In this document: one piece after another, positions 43,544 through 56,200 of the stretch | How the letters are laid out: every line of letters begins with the position of its first letter | Numbering within the stretch: position 1 is the stretch's first letter | Translations under genes and position numbers: made by a program | The notes under the pieces: generated by a model | Databases searched by the model: none | What the model saw: only the letters and a program-made list of their open reading frames with translations | What the model was told of the DNA's origin: nothing | Source: Halictus rubicundus | Lineage: Eukaryota > Arthropoda > Insecta > Hymenoptera > Halictidae | Direction: 5' to 3' | DNA length: 64,000 nucleotides | Assembly (NCBI RefSeq): GCF_050948215.1 | Contig: NW_027489064.1 | Span: 1 to 64,000, forward strand

Positions 43544-43828
43544 CCGCGGGACACGGCGCAACACACTCTGGAGGAGTGTCCGGCATGGGGGGGAGAGCGC
43601 CGTGCCCTGCGGCGCGCGGTGGGCCACGACCTCTCGCTCCCGGCTGTCGTCGCTGCGGCAGCCGGTGGCGAGGAGGCGTGGAGGGGGTTCGCTTCCTTCT
43701 GCGAGCGGGTTATGCTGCGGAAGGAGGCTGCGGAACGGGATCGGGAGCGTAATCACGATCCCGGCCGAAGGGGTGGGAGGCGGCGCAGGGTACGCCCCGG
43801 GGGCGTACCCCCGTTGCGACGCCTCTGA
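43544..43828 (+). pseudogene. C-terminal fragment of retrotransposon ORF2 (reverse transcriptase polyprotein)
   Basis: An open frame of 94 codons runs from the insertion junction to TGA at 43,826-43,828. The start of the protein is missing, so no start codon is expected; the GTG at 43,619 is internal. Residues 3-15 read DTAQHTLEECPAW, giving H-x4-C, the second half of the CCHC zinc knuckle that follows the reverse-transcriptase domain. The first two Cys lie upstream and are lost. A typical R1-clade tail follows: an ERR-x-L...VG-x-DLSLPAVV segment, then W-x2-F-x-SFCERVM, KEAAER, and a very basic end with RRGGRRRRVR and a final LRRL. In full elements this region is thought to bind RNA or target DNA. 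No frameshift or internal stop is visible, suggesting a fairly young copy. Upstream satellite is open in this frame back to a TAG at 43,526. Codons are GC-rich, unlike everything else here. Confidence 0.85.
43788..43810 (+). other. Perfect 11 bp inverted repeat
   Basis: GGGTACGCCCC (43,788-43,798) and GGGGCGTACCC (43,800-43,810) are exact reverse complements separated by one G. As RNA this would fold as a hairpin of about nine pairs with a small loop. It lies in the last codons of the ORF2 fragment (the VRPGGVP region), so it also constrains coding. It may belong to the 3' structure recognised by the element's reverse transcriptase; that role is inference. Confidence 0.6.
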
Positions 43829-43851
43829 CGCGAGCGGGGACGCCCTTGATG

Positions 43852-43941
43852 ATCTCGAGGCGGGGGATCGGATATCCCCTTACACTCGGTCACCAACGGC
43901 GTCCCCGGAGGCCGCCGGGCATCTCGAGCGGGGGCTCGGAT
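43852..43941 (+). repeat. Imperfect direct repeat inside the 3' UTR
   Basis: ATCTCGAG(G)CGGGGG(A/C)TCGGAT occurs at 43,852-43,873 and 43,921-43,941. The copies differ by one indel and one substitution. Short repeats in LINE 3' UTRs are common and may reflect RNA structure; no function is assigned. Confidence 0.6.
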
Positions 43942-44177
43942 GCTCATCGGGCGGCCTAACAGGGGGGAAGGCGCCACGTCGTCCGTTGCGTGGTGCCTTC
44001 GGATAGAGTAGGTACGGGAGGGGGCCGCGTCCCCCCCTGGGTGGTATACTAAGGCGGGGGCACACCGGATTGACATGCGCGCGCAGAGCACGGGTGCCCC
44101 CAGGAGTCTAGGGACGGACGGGGAGGAGTTAGTGGGTATACTCGGCGTTGCACCAACCAGCCGAGGAGTCCCACATA

Positions 44178-44209
44178 ACCCGGACCACCCCCCCCGGGGG
44201 GGTTCGGGT
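44178..44209 (+). other. C-run/G-run inverted repeat near the element's 3' end
   Basis: ACCCG (44,178-44,182) can pair with CGGGT (44,205-44,209). Between them ACCCCCCC (44,187-44,194) faces GGGGGGGT (44,196-44,203). The transcript could form a strong stem-loop 26 bases before the A tail. In other LINEs, 3'-end stem-loops are recognised by the reverse transcriptase; here that is inference from position. Confidence 0.5.
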
Positions 44210-44234
44210 ATCCGTAACGAGATTACCTCCTCGG

Positions 44235-44254
44235 AAAAAAAAAAAAAAAAAAAA
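44235..44254 (+). other. 20 A tail of the retrotransposon
   Basis: An uninterrupted run of 20 A joins the 3' UTR (ending CTCGG) directly to satellite DNA. It marks the 3' end of the inserted cDNA and fixes the orientation as +. An uninterrupted run is consistent with limited age. Confidence 0.92.
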
Positions 44255-44272
44255 TAGGATAGGATAGAGGAT
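44255..44272. repeat. Target-site duplication, right copy (18 bp)
   Basis: This is an exact copy of 43,526-43,543 immediately after the A tail. The satellite then continues in the order expected from paralogous empty sites, reaching the GGATGGGATAGAGG variant at 44,297. Confidence 0.75.
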
Positions 44273-47200
44273 AGGATAGGATAGAGGATAGGATAGGATG
44301 GGATAGAGGATAGGATAGGATAGAGGATATAATAGGATTGAGGAAAGGATAGGATAGAGGATAGGATAGGATAGAGGATAGGATAGGATAGGATAGAGGA
44401 TAGGATAGGATAGAGGATAGGATAGGATAGAGGATAGAATAGGATAGAGGATAGGATAGGATAGAGGATAGGATAGGATACAGGATAGGATAGGATAGAG
44501 GATAGGATAGAGGATAGGATAGGATAGAGGATAGGATAGGATAGAGGATAGGATGGGATAGAGGATAGGATAGGATAGAGGATAGAATAGGATAGAGGAT
44601 AGGGTAGGATAGAGGATAGGATAGGAAAGGGGATAGGATAGGATAGAGGATAGGATAGGATAGAGGATAGGATAGGATAGAGGATAGGATAGAGGATAGG
44701 ATAGGATAGAGGATAGGATAGGATAGAGGATAGGATAGGATACAGGATAGGATAGGATAGAGGATAGGATAGAGGATAGGATAGGATAGAGGATAGGATA
44801 GAGGATAGGATGGGATAGAGGATAGGATAGGATAGAGGATAGAATAGGATAGAGGATAGGTTAGGATAGAGGATAGGATAGGATAGAGGATAGGATAGGA
44901 TGGGATAGAGGATAGGATAGGATAGAGGATATAATAGGATTGAGGAAAGGATAGGATAGAGGATAGGATAGGATAGAGGATAGGATAGGATAGAGGATAG
45001 GATAGGATAGAGTATACGATAGAGGATTGGATATGATAGAGGATAGGATTGAGGATACGATAGAGGATAGGATAGAGGATAGGATAAGATAGAGGATAGG
45101 ATAGGATAGAGGATAGGATAGGATAGAGGATAGGATAGGATAGAGGATAGGTTAGGATAGAGGATAGGATAGGATAGAGGATAGGATAGGATAGAGGATA
45201 GGATAGGATAGAGGATAGGATAGGATAGGATAGAGGATAGGATAGGATAGAGGATAGGATAGGATAGAGGATAGAATAGGATAGAGGATAGGATAGGATA
45301 GAGGATAGGATAGAGGATTGGATATGATAGAGGATAGGATTGAGGATACGATAGAGGATAGGATAGAGGATAGGATAAGATAGAGGATAGGATAGGATAG
45401 AGGATATGATAGGATAGATGATCGGATAGAGGATAGGATAGGATAGAGGATAGGATTGGAAAGAGGGTAGGATAGGATAGAGGATAGGATAGGATAGAGG
45501 ATAGGATAGGATAGGATAGAGGATAGGATAGGATAGAGGATAGGATAGGATAGAGGATAGAATAGGATAGAGGATAGGATAGGATAGAGGATAGGATAGG
45601 ATAGAGGATCGGATAGAAGATAGGATAGGATAGAGGATAGGATAGGATAGAGGATAGAATAGGATAGAGGATAGGATAGGATAGAGGATAGGATAGGATA
45701 GAGGATAGTATATGATAGAGGATAGGATTGAGGATACGATAGAGGATAGGATAGAGGATAGGATAGGATAGAGGATAGGATAGAGGATAGGATGGGATAG
45801 AGGATAGGATAGGATAGAGGATAGGATAGGATAGAGGATAGGATAGGATAGTGGATAGGATAGGATAGAGGATAGGATAGGATAGAGGATAGGATAGGAT
45901 AGGATAGAGGATAGGATAGGATAGAGGATATAATAGGATTGAGGAAAGGATAGGATAGAGGATAGGATAGGATAGAGGATAGGATAGGATAGAGTATACG
46001 ATAGAGGATTGGATATGTTAGAGGATAGGATTGAGGATACGATAGAGGATAGGATAGAGGATAGGATAAGATAGAGGATAGGATAGGATAGAGGATATGA
46101 TAGGATAGATGATCGGATAGAGGATAGGATAGGATAGAGGATAGGATTGGAAAGAGGGTAGGATAGGATAGAGGATAGGATAGGATAGAGGATAGGATAG
46201 GATAGGATAGAGGATAGGATAGGATAGAGGATAGGATAGGATAGAGGATAGAATAGGATAGAGGATAGGATAGGATAGAGGATAGGATAGGATAGAGGAT
46301 CGGATAGAAGATAGGATAGGATAGAGGATAGGATAGGATAGAGGATAGAATAGGATAGAGGATAGGATAGGATAGAGGATAGGATAGGATAGAGGATAGT
46401 ATATGATAGAGGATAGGATTGAGGATACGATAGAGGATAGGATAGAGGATAGGATAGGATAGAGGATAGGATTGAGGATAGGATAGAGGATAGGATAGAG
46501 GATAGGATAGAGGATAGGATAGGATAGAGGATAGGATAGGATAAAGGATAGGATAGGATAGGATAGAGGATAGGAAAGGATAGAGGATGGGATAGGATAG
46601 AGGATAGGATTGGATAGAGGAAAGTATAGGATAGAGGATAGGATAGGAAAGGGGATAGGATAGGATAGAGGATAGGATAGGATAGAGGATAGGATAGAGG
46701 ATAGGATAGGATAGAGGATATGATAGGATAGAGGATAGGATAGGATAGAGGATAGGATAGGATAGAGGATAGGATAGGATAGAGGATAGGATAGGATAGA
46801 GGATAGGATAGGATAGAGGATAGGATAGGATACAGGATAGGATAGGATAGAGGATAGGATAGAGGATAGGATAGGATAGAGGATAGGATAGGATAGAGGA
46901 TAGGATGGGATAGAGGATAGGATAGGATAGAGGATAGAATAGGATAGATGATAGGGTAGGATAGAGGATAGGATATTAAAGGGGATAGGATAGGATAGGA
47001 TAGAGGATAGGATAGGATAGAGGATAGGATAGGATAGAGTATACGATAGAGGGTTGGATATGATAGAGGATAGGATTGAGGATACGATAGAGGATAGGAT
47101 AGAGGATAGAATAAGATAGAGGATAGGATAGGATAGAGGATATGATAGGATAGATGATCGGATAGAGGATAGGATAGGATAGAGGATAGGATAGGATAGA

Positions 47201-50200
47201 GGATAGTATATGATAGAGGATAGGATAGAATAGAGGATAGGATAGGATTGAGGATAGGATAGGATAGAGGATAGGATAGAGGATAGGATAGAGGATAGGA
47301 TAGAGGATAGGATACAGGATAGGATAGAGGATTGGATAGGATAGAGGATCGGATAGAGGATAGGATAGGATAGAGGAAAGGATATAATAGAGGATAGGAT
47401 AGGTAATTGGATAGGATAGCCGATAGGATAAGGTAGAGGATAGTATAGGATAGAGGATAGGATAGGATAGAGGATAAGATAGGATAAAGGATAGGATAGG
47501 ATAGAGGATAGAATAGGATAGAGGATAGGATAGGATAGAGGATAGGATAGGATAGAGGATAGGATAGGATAGAGGATAGGATAGGATAGATTATAGGATA
47601 GAGGATAGGATAGGATAGAGGATAGGATAGAGGATAGGATAGGATAGAGGATAGGATAGAGGATAGGATAGAGGATAGGATAGAGGATAGGATAGGATAG
47701 AGGATAGGATAGGATAGAGGATTGGATAGGAAAGGGGATAGGATAGGATAGAGGATAGGATAGGATAGAGGATAGGATAGAGGATAGGATAGGATAGAGG
47801 ATAGGATAGGATAGAGGATAGGATAGGATAGAGGATAGGATAGGACAGAGGATAGGATAGGATAGAGGATAGGATAGGATAGAGGATAGGATAGGATACA
47901 ATATAGGATAGGATAGATGATAGGATAGAGGATAGGATAGGGTAGAGGATAGGATAGGATAGAGGATAGGATGGGATAGAGGATAGGATAGGATAGAGGA
48001 TAGAATAGGATAAAGGATAGGGTAGGATAGAGGATAGGATAAGAAAGGGGATAGGATAGGATAGAGGATAGGATACGATAGAGGATAGGATAGGATAGAG
48101 GATAGGATAGAGGATAGGATAGGATAGAGGATAGGATAGGATAGAGGATAGGATAGAGGATAGGATGGGATAGAGGATAGGATAGGATAGAGGATAGAAT
48201 AGGATAGAGGATAGGTTAGGATAGAGGATAGGATAGGATAGAGGATATAATAGGATTGAGGAAAGGATAGGATAGAGGATAGGATAGGATAGAGGATAGG
48301 ATAGGATAGAGTATACGATAGAGGATTGGATATGATAGAGGATAGGATTGAGGATACGATAGAGGATAGGATAGAGGATAGGATAAGATAGAGGATAGGA
48401 TAGGATAGAGGATATGATAGGATAGATGATCGGATAGAGGATAGGATAGGATAGAGGATAGGATTGGAAAGAGGGTAGGATAGGATAGAGGATAGGATAG
48501 GATAGAGGATAGGATAGGATAGGATAGAGGATAGGATAGGATAGAGGATAGGATAGGATAGAGGATAGAATAGGATAGAAGATAGGGTAGGATAGAGGAT
48601 AGGGTAGGAAAGGGGATAGGATAGGATAGAGGATAGGATAGGATAGAGGATAGGATAGGATAGAGGATAGGATAGAGGATAGGATAGGATAGAGGATAGG
48701 ATAGGATAGAGGATAGGATAGGATACAGGATAGGATAGGATAGAGGATAGGATAGAGGATAGGATAGAGGATAGGATAGGATAGAGGATAGGATAGAGGA
48801 TAGGATGGGATAGAGGATAGGATAGGATAGAGGATAGAATAGGATAGAGGATAGGTTAGGATAGAGGATAGGATAGGACAGAGGATAGGATAGGATAGAG
48901 GATAGGATAGGATAGAGGATAGGATAGGATACAGGATAGGATAGGATAGATGATAGGATAGAGGATAGGATAGGATAGAGGATAGGATAGGATAGAGGAT
49001 AGGATGGGATAGAGGATAGGATAGGATAGAGGATAGAATAGGATAAAGGATAGGGTAGGATAGAGGATAGGATAGGAAAGGGGATAGGATAGGATAGAGG
49101 ATAGGATACGATAGAGGATAGGATAGGATAGAGGATAGGATAGAGGATAGGATAGGATAGAGGATAGGATAGGATAGAGGATAGGATAGGATACAGGATA
49201 GGATAGGATAGAGGATAGGATAGAGGATAGGATAGGATAGAGGATAGGATAGGATAGAGGATAGGATAGGATAGAGGATAGGATAGGATAGAGGATATAA
49301 TAGGATTGAGGAAAGGATAGGATAGAGGATAGGATAGGATAGAGGATAGGATAGGATAGAGTATACGATAGAGGATTGGATATGATAGAGGATAGGATTG
49401 AGGATACGATAGAGGATAGGATAGAGGATAGGATAAGATAGAGGATAGGATAGGATAGAGGATATGATAGGATAGATGATCGGATAGAGGATAGGATAGG
49501 ATAGAGGATAGGATTGGAAAGAGGGTAGGATAGGATAGAGGATAGGATAGGATAGAGGATAGGATAGGATAGGATAGAGGATAGGATAGGATAGAGGATA
49601 GGATAGGATAGAGGATAGAATAGGATAGAAGATAGGGTAGGATAGAGGATAGGATAGGAAAGGGGATAGGATAGGATAGAGGATAGGATAGGATAGAGGA
49701 TAGGATAGGATAGAGGATAGGATAGAGGATAGGATAGGATAGAGGATAGGATAGGATAGAGGATAGGATAGGATACAGGATAGGATAGGATAGAGGATAG
49801 GATAGAGGATAGGATAGAGGATAGGATAGGATAGAGGATAGGATAGAGGATAGGATGGGATAGAGGATAGGATAGGATAGAGGATAGAATAGGATAGAGG
49901 ATAGGTTAGGATAGAGGATAGGATAGGATAGAGGATAGGATAGGATAGAGGATAGGATAGGATAGAGGATAGGATAGGATAGAGGATAGGATAGGATAGA
50001 GGAAAGGGTAGGATAGAGGAGAGGATAGGATAGAGGATAGGATAGGATAGAGGATAGGATAGGATAGAGGATAGGATAGGATACAGGATAGGATAGGATA
50101 GAGGATAGGATAGAGGATAGGATAGAGGATAGGATAGGATAGAGGATAGGATAGGATAGAGGATAGGATGGGATAGAGGATAGGATAGGATACAGGATAG

Positions 50201-53200
50201 GATAGGATACAGGATAGGATAGGATAGAGGATAGGATAGAGGATAGGATAGAGGATAGGATGGGATAGAGGATAGGATAGGATAGAGGATAGAATAGGAT
50301 AGAGGATAGGTTAGGATAGAGGATAGGATAGGATAGAGGATAGGATAGGATAGAGGATAGGATAGGATGGGATAGAGGATAGGATAGGATAGAGGATATA
50401 ATAGGATTGAGGAAAGGACAGGATAGAGGATAGGATAGGATAGAGGATAGGATAGGATTCGAGGATCGGATAGAAGATAGGATAGGATAGAGGATAGGAT
50501 AGGATAGAGGATAGAATAGGATAGAGGATAGGATAGGATAGAGGATAGGATAGGATAGAGGATAGTATATGATAGAGGAAAGGATTGAGGATACGATAGA
50601 GGATAGGATAGAGGATAGGATAGGATAGAGGATAGGATTGAGGATAGGATAGAGGATAGGATAGAGGATAGGATAGAGGATAGGATAGGATAGAGGATAG
50701 GATAGGATAAAGGATAGGATAGGATAGAGGATATGATAGGATAGATGATCGGATAGAGGATAGGATTGGAAAGAGGGTAGGATAGGATAGAGGATAGGAT
50801 AGGATAGAGGATAGGATAGGATACAGGATAGGATAGAGGATAGGATAGGATAGAGGATAGGATAGGATAGAGGATAGGATAGGATACAGGATAGGATAGG
50901 ATAGAGGATAGGATAGAGGATAGGATAGGATAGAGGATAGGATAGGATAGAGGATAGGATAGGATAGAGGATAGGATAGGATAGAGGATATAATAGGATT
51001 GAGGAAAGGATAGGATAGAGGATAGGATAGGATAGAGGATAGGATAGGATAGAGTATACGATAGAGGATTGGATATGATAGAGGATAGGATTGAGGATAC
51101 GATAGAGGATAGGATAGAGGATAGGATAAGATAGAGGATAGGATAGGATAGAGGATATGATAGGATAGATGATCGGATAGAGGATAGGATAGGATAGAGG
51201 ATAGGATTGGAAAGAGGGTAGGATAGGATAGAGGATAGGATAGGATAGAGGATAGGATAGGATAGGATAGAGGATAGGATAGGATAGAGGATAGGATAGG
51301 ATAGAGGATAGAATAGGATAGAAGATAGGGTAGGATAGAGGATAGGATAGGAAAGGGGATAGGATAGGATAGAGGATAGGATAGGATAGAGGATAGGATA
51401 GGATAGAGGATAGGATAGAGGATAGGATAGGATAGAGGATAGGATAGGATAGAGGATAGGATAGGATACAGGATAGGATAGGATAGAGGATAGGATAGAG
51501 GATAGGATAGAGGATAGGATAGGATAGAGGATAGGATAGAGGATAGGATGGGATAGAGGATAGGATAGGATAGAGGATAGAATAGGATAGAGGATAGGTT
51601 AGGATAGAGGATAGGATAGGATAGAGGATAGGATAGGATAGAGGATAGGATAGGATAGAGGATAGGATAGGATAGAGGAAAGGGTAGGATAGAGGAGAGG
51701 ATAGGATAGAGGATAGGATAGGATAGAGGATAGGATAGGATAGAGGATAGGATAGGATACAGGATAGGATAGGATAGAGGATAGGATAGAGGATAGGATA
51801 GAGGATAGGATAGGATAGAGGATAGGATAGGATAGAGGATAGGATGGGATAGAGGATAGGATAGGATACAGGATAGGATAGGATACAGGATAGGATAGGA
51901 TAGAGGATAGGATAGAGGATAGGATAGAGGATAGGATGGGATAGAGGATAGGATAGGATAGAGGATAGAATAGGATAGAGGATAGGTTAGGATAGAGGAT
52001 AGGATAGGATAGAGGATAGGATAGGATAGAGGATAGGATAGGATGGGATAGAGGATAGGATAGGATAGAGGATATAATAGGATTGAGGAAAGGATAGGAT
52101 AGAGGATAGGATAGGATAGAGGATAGGATAGGATTCGAGGATCGGATAGAAGATAGGATAGGATAGAGGATAGGATAGGATAGAGGATAGAATAGGATAG
52201 AGGATAGGATAGGATAGAGGATAGGATAGGATAGAGGATAGTATATGATAGAGGAAAGGATTGAGGATACGATAGAGGATAGGATAGAGGATAGGATAGG
52301 ATAGAGGATAGGATTGAGGATAGGATAGAGGATAGGATAGAGGATAGGATAGAGGATAGGATAGGATAGAGGATAGGATAGGATAAAGGATAGGATAGGA
52401 TAGAGGATATGATAGGATAGATGATCGGATAGAGGATAGGATTGGAAAGAGGGTAGGATAGGATAGAGGATAGGATAGGATAGAGGATAGGATAGGATAC
52501 AGGATAGGATAGGATAGAGGATAGGATAGAGGATAGGATAGGATAGAGGATAGGATAGAGGATAGGATGGGATAGAGGATAGGATAGGATAGAGGATAGA
52601 ATAGGATAGAGGACAGGTTAGGATAGAGGATAGGATAGGATAGAGGATAGGATAGGATAGAGGATAGGATAGAGGATAGGATAGGATAGAGGATAGGATA
52701 GAGGATAGGATGGGATAGAGGATAGGATAGGATAGAGGATAGAATAGGATAGAGGATAGGATAGGATGGGATAGAGGATAGGATAGGATAGAGGATATAA
52801 TAGGATTGAGGAAAGGATAGGATAGAGGATAGGATAGGATAGAGGATAGGATAGGATAGAGTATACGATAGAGGATTGGATATGATAGAGGATAGGATTG
52901 AGGATACGATAGAGGATAGGATAGAGGATAGGATAAGATAGAGGATAGGATAGGATAGAGGATATGATAGGATAGATGATCGGATAGAGGATAGGATAGG
53001 ATAGAGGATAGGATTGGAAAGAGGGTAGGATAGGATAGAGGATAGGATAGGATAGAGGATAGGATAGGATAGAGGATAGAATAGGATAGAGGATAGGTTA
53101 GGATAGAGGATAGGATAGGATAGAGGATAGGATAGGATAGAGGATAGGATAGGATAGAGGATAGGATAGGATAGAGGATAGGATAGGATAGAGGATAGGA

Positions 53201-56200
53201 TAGGATAGAGGAGAGGATAGGATAGAGGATAGGATAGGATAGAGGATAGGATAGGATAGAGGATAGGATAGGATACAGGATAGGATAGGATAGAGGATAG
53301 GATAGAGGATAGGATAGAGGATAGGATAGGATAGAGGATAGGATAGGATAGAGGATAGGATGGGATAGAGGATAGGATAGGATACAGGATAGGATAGGAT
53401 ACAGGATAGGATAGGATAGAGGATAGGATAGAGGATAGGATAGAGGATAGGATGGGATAGAGGATAGGATAGGATAGAGGATAGAATAGGATAGAGGATA
53501 GGTTAGGATAGAGGATAGGATAGGATAGAGGATAGGATAGGATAGAGGATAGGATAGGATGGGATAGAGGATAGGATAGGATAGAGGATATAATAGGATT
53601 GAGGAAAGGATAGGATAGAGGATAGGATAGGATAGAGGATAGGATAGGATAGAGGATCGGATAGAAGATAGGATAGGATAGAGGATAGGATAGGATAGAG
53701 GATAGAATAGGATAGAGGATAGGATAGGATAGAGGATAGGATAGGATAGAGGATAGTATATGATAGAGGAAAGGATTGAGGATACGATAGAGGATAGGAT
53801 AGAGGATAGGATAGGATAGAGGATAGTATTGAGGATAGGATAGAGGATAGGATAGAGGATAGGATAGAGGATAGGATAGGATAGAGGATAGGATAGGATA
53901 AAGGATAGGATAGGATAGAGGATATGATAGGATAGATGATCGGATAGAGGATAGGATTGGAAAGAGGGCAGGATAGGATAGAGGATAGGATAGGATAGAG
54001 GATAGGATAGGATACAGGATAGGATAGGATAGAGGATAGGATAGAGGATAGGATAGGATAGAGGATAGGATAGAGGATAGGATGGGATAGAGGATAGGAT
54101 AGGATAGAGGATAGAATAGGATAGAGGATAGGTTAGGATAGAGGATAGGATAGGATAGAGGATAGGATAGGATAGAGGATAGGATAGGATGGGATAGAGG
54201 ATAGGATAGGATAGAGGATATAATAGGATTGAGGAAAGGATAGGATAGAGGATAGGATAGGATAGAGGATAGGATAGGATAGAGTATACGATAGAGGATT
54301 GGATATGATAGAGGAAAGGATTGAGGATACGATAGAGGATAGGATAGAGGATAGGATAAGATAGAGGATAGGATAGGATAGAGGATATGATAGGATAGAT
54401 GATCGGATAGAGGATAGGATAGGATAGAGGATAGGATTGGAAAGAGGGTAGGATAGGATAGAGGATAGGATAGGATAGAGGATAGGATAGGATAGGATAG
54501 GATAGAGGATAGGATAGGATAGAGGATAGAATAGGATAGAGGATAGGATAGGATAGATGATAGGATAGAGGATAGGATAGGATAGAGGATAGGATAGGAT
54601 AGAGGATAGGATGGGATAGAGGATAGGATAGGATAGAGGATAGAATAGGATAGAGGATAGGGTAGGATAGAGGATAGGATAGGAAAGGGGATAGGATAGG
54701 ATAGGGGATAGGATAGGATAGAGGATAGGATAGGATAGAGGATAGGATAGAGGATAGGATAGGATAGAGGATAGGATAGGATAGAGGATAGGATAGGATA
54801 CAGGATAGGATAGGATAGAGGATAGGATAGAGGATAGGATAGGATAGAGGATAGGATAGAGGATAGGATGGGATAGAGGATAGGATAGGATAGAGGATAG
54901 AATAGGATAGAGGATAGGTTAGGATAGAGGATAGGATAGGATAGAGGATAGGATAGAGGATAGGATAGGATAGAGGATAGGATAGGATAGAGGATAGGAT
55001 GGGATAGAGGATAGGATAGGATAGAGGATAGAATAGGATAGAGGATAGGGTAGGATAGAGGATAGGATAGGAAAGGGGATAGGATAGGATAGAGGATAGG
55101 ATAGGATAGAGGATAGAATAGGATAGAGGATAGGATAGGATAGAGGATAGGATAGGATAGAGGATCGGATAGAAGATAGGATAGGATAGAGGATAGGATA
55201 GGATAGAGGATAGTATATGATAGAGGATAGGATAGAATAGAGGATAGGATAGGATTTAGGATAGGATAGGATAGAGGATAGGATTGAGGATAGGATAGAG
55301 GATAGGATAGAGGATAGGATAGGATAGAGGATCGGATAGAGGATAGGATAGGATAGAGGAAAGGATATAATAGAGGATAGGATAGGTAATTGGATAGGAT
55401 AGAGGATAGGATAAGGTAGAGTATAGTATAGGATAGAGGATAGGATAGGATAAAGGATATAATAGGATAGAGGATAGGATAGGATAGAGGATAGGATAGG
55501 ATAGAGGATAGGATAGGATAGAGGATAGGATAGGATAGAGGATAGGATAGGATAGGATAGAGGATAGGATAGGATAGAGGATAGGATGGGATAGAGGATA
55601 GGATAGGATAGAGGATAGAATAGGATAGAGGATAGGGTAGGATAGAGGATAGGATAGGATAGAGGATAGGATAGGATAGAGGATAGGATAGGATGGGATA
55701 GAGGATAGGATAGGATAGAGGATATAATAGGATTGAGGAAAGGATAGGATAGAGGATAGGATAGGATAGAGGATAGGATAGGATAGAGTATACGATAGAG
55801 GATAGGATAGAGGATAGGATAAGATAGAGGATAGGATAGGATAGAGGATATGATAGGATAGAGGATATGATAGGATAGATGATCGGATAGAGTATAGAAT
55901 AAGGTAGAGGATAGGATAGGATAGAGGATATAATAGGATAGAGGATAGGATAGGATAGAGGATAGGATAGGAAAGGGGATAGGATAGGATAGAGGATAGG
56001 ATAGGATAGAGGATAGCATAGAGGATAGGATAGGATAGAGGATAGGATAGGATAGAGGATAGAATAGGATAGAGGATAGGTTAGGATAGAGGATAGGATA
56101 GGATAGAGGATAGGATAGAGGATAGGATAGGATAGAGGATAGGATAGGATAGAGGATAGGATGGGATAGAGGATAGGATAGGATAGAGGATAGAATAGGA

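Larger units (their letters stand above)
43829..44234 (+). other. 3' UTR of the retrotransposon
   Basis: About 406 bp of GC-rich sequence lie between the ORF2 stop and the A tail. It holds an imperfect direct repeat, ATCTCGAGGCGGGGGATCGG (from 43,852) and ATCTCGAGCGGGGGCTCGG (from 43,921). It also holds a C-run/G-run inverted repeat near the end. Short open frames here lie in different frames from ORF2 and show no recognisable protein. No AATAAA polyadenylation signal is evident; the sequence before the A tail reads GATTACCTCCTCGG. Confidence 0.7.
43544..44254 (+). mobile_element. 5'-truncated R1-clade-like non-LTR retrotransposon
   Basis: This is a GC-rich island abruptly bounded by satellite on both sides. 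It consists of the C-terminal end of a LINE ORF2, a ~406 bp 3' UTR and a terminal run of 20 A, in + orientation. Severe 5' truncation, a poly(A) tail and an 18 bp target duplication are the signature of target-primed reverse transcription. The protein end matches what I know of the R1 clade, members of which insert site-specifically into rDNA or telomeric repeats in arthropods. The six bases before the insert (GAGGAT) could encode Glu-Asp in frame with the ORF, so microhomology may blur the 5' junction. With the reverse transcriptase and endonuclease missing, the copy cannot move on its own. Other LINE clades with a C-terminal zinc knuckle are possible but less likely. Confidence 0.88.

Noticed and set aside
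33263..43756. Minus-strand open frame of 3,497 codons whose first ~70 residues look non-repetitive
   Set aside because: The non-repetitive start is the antisense of the retrotransposon ORF2 end and 3' UTR; the rest is satellite. It is a chimera created by reading through the insertion junction.
43602..44006. 134-codon + strand frame across the ORF2 end and 3' UTR
   Set aside because: It is out of frame with the recognisable ORF2 tail, has no familiar motif, and remains open because the DNA is GC-rich.
43753..44091. Antisense frames within the element (112 and 61 codons)
   Set aside because: They are shadows on the opposite strand of GC-rich element DNA, with no recognisable protein signature.
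43544..44254. rDNA fragment or host gene exon
   Set aside because: The coding frame matches a LINE ORF2 tail with H-x4-C, the island ends in an A tail, and it has a target duplication. Nothing resembles 18S/28S sequence or splice-bounded exons.
44075..44257. 60-codon + strand frame ending in poly-lysine
   Set aside because: It runs through the 3' UTR into the A tail, and the lysines are the poly(A). It is not coding.
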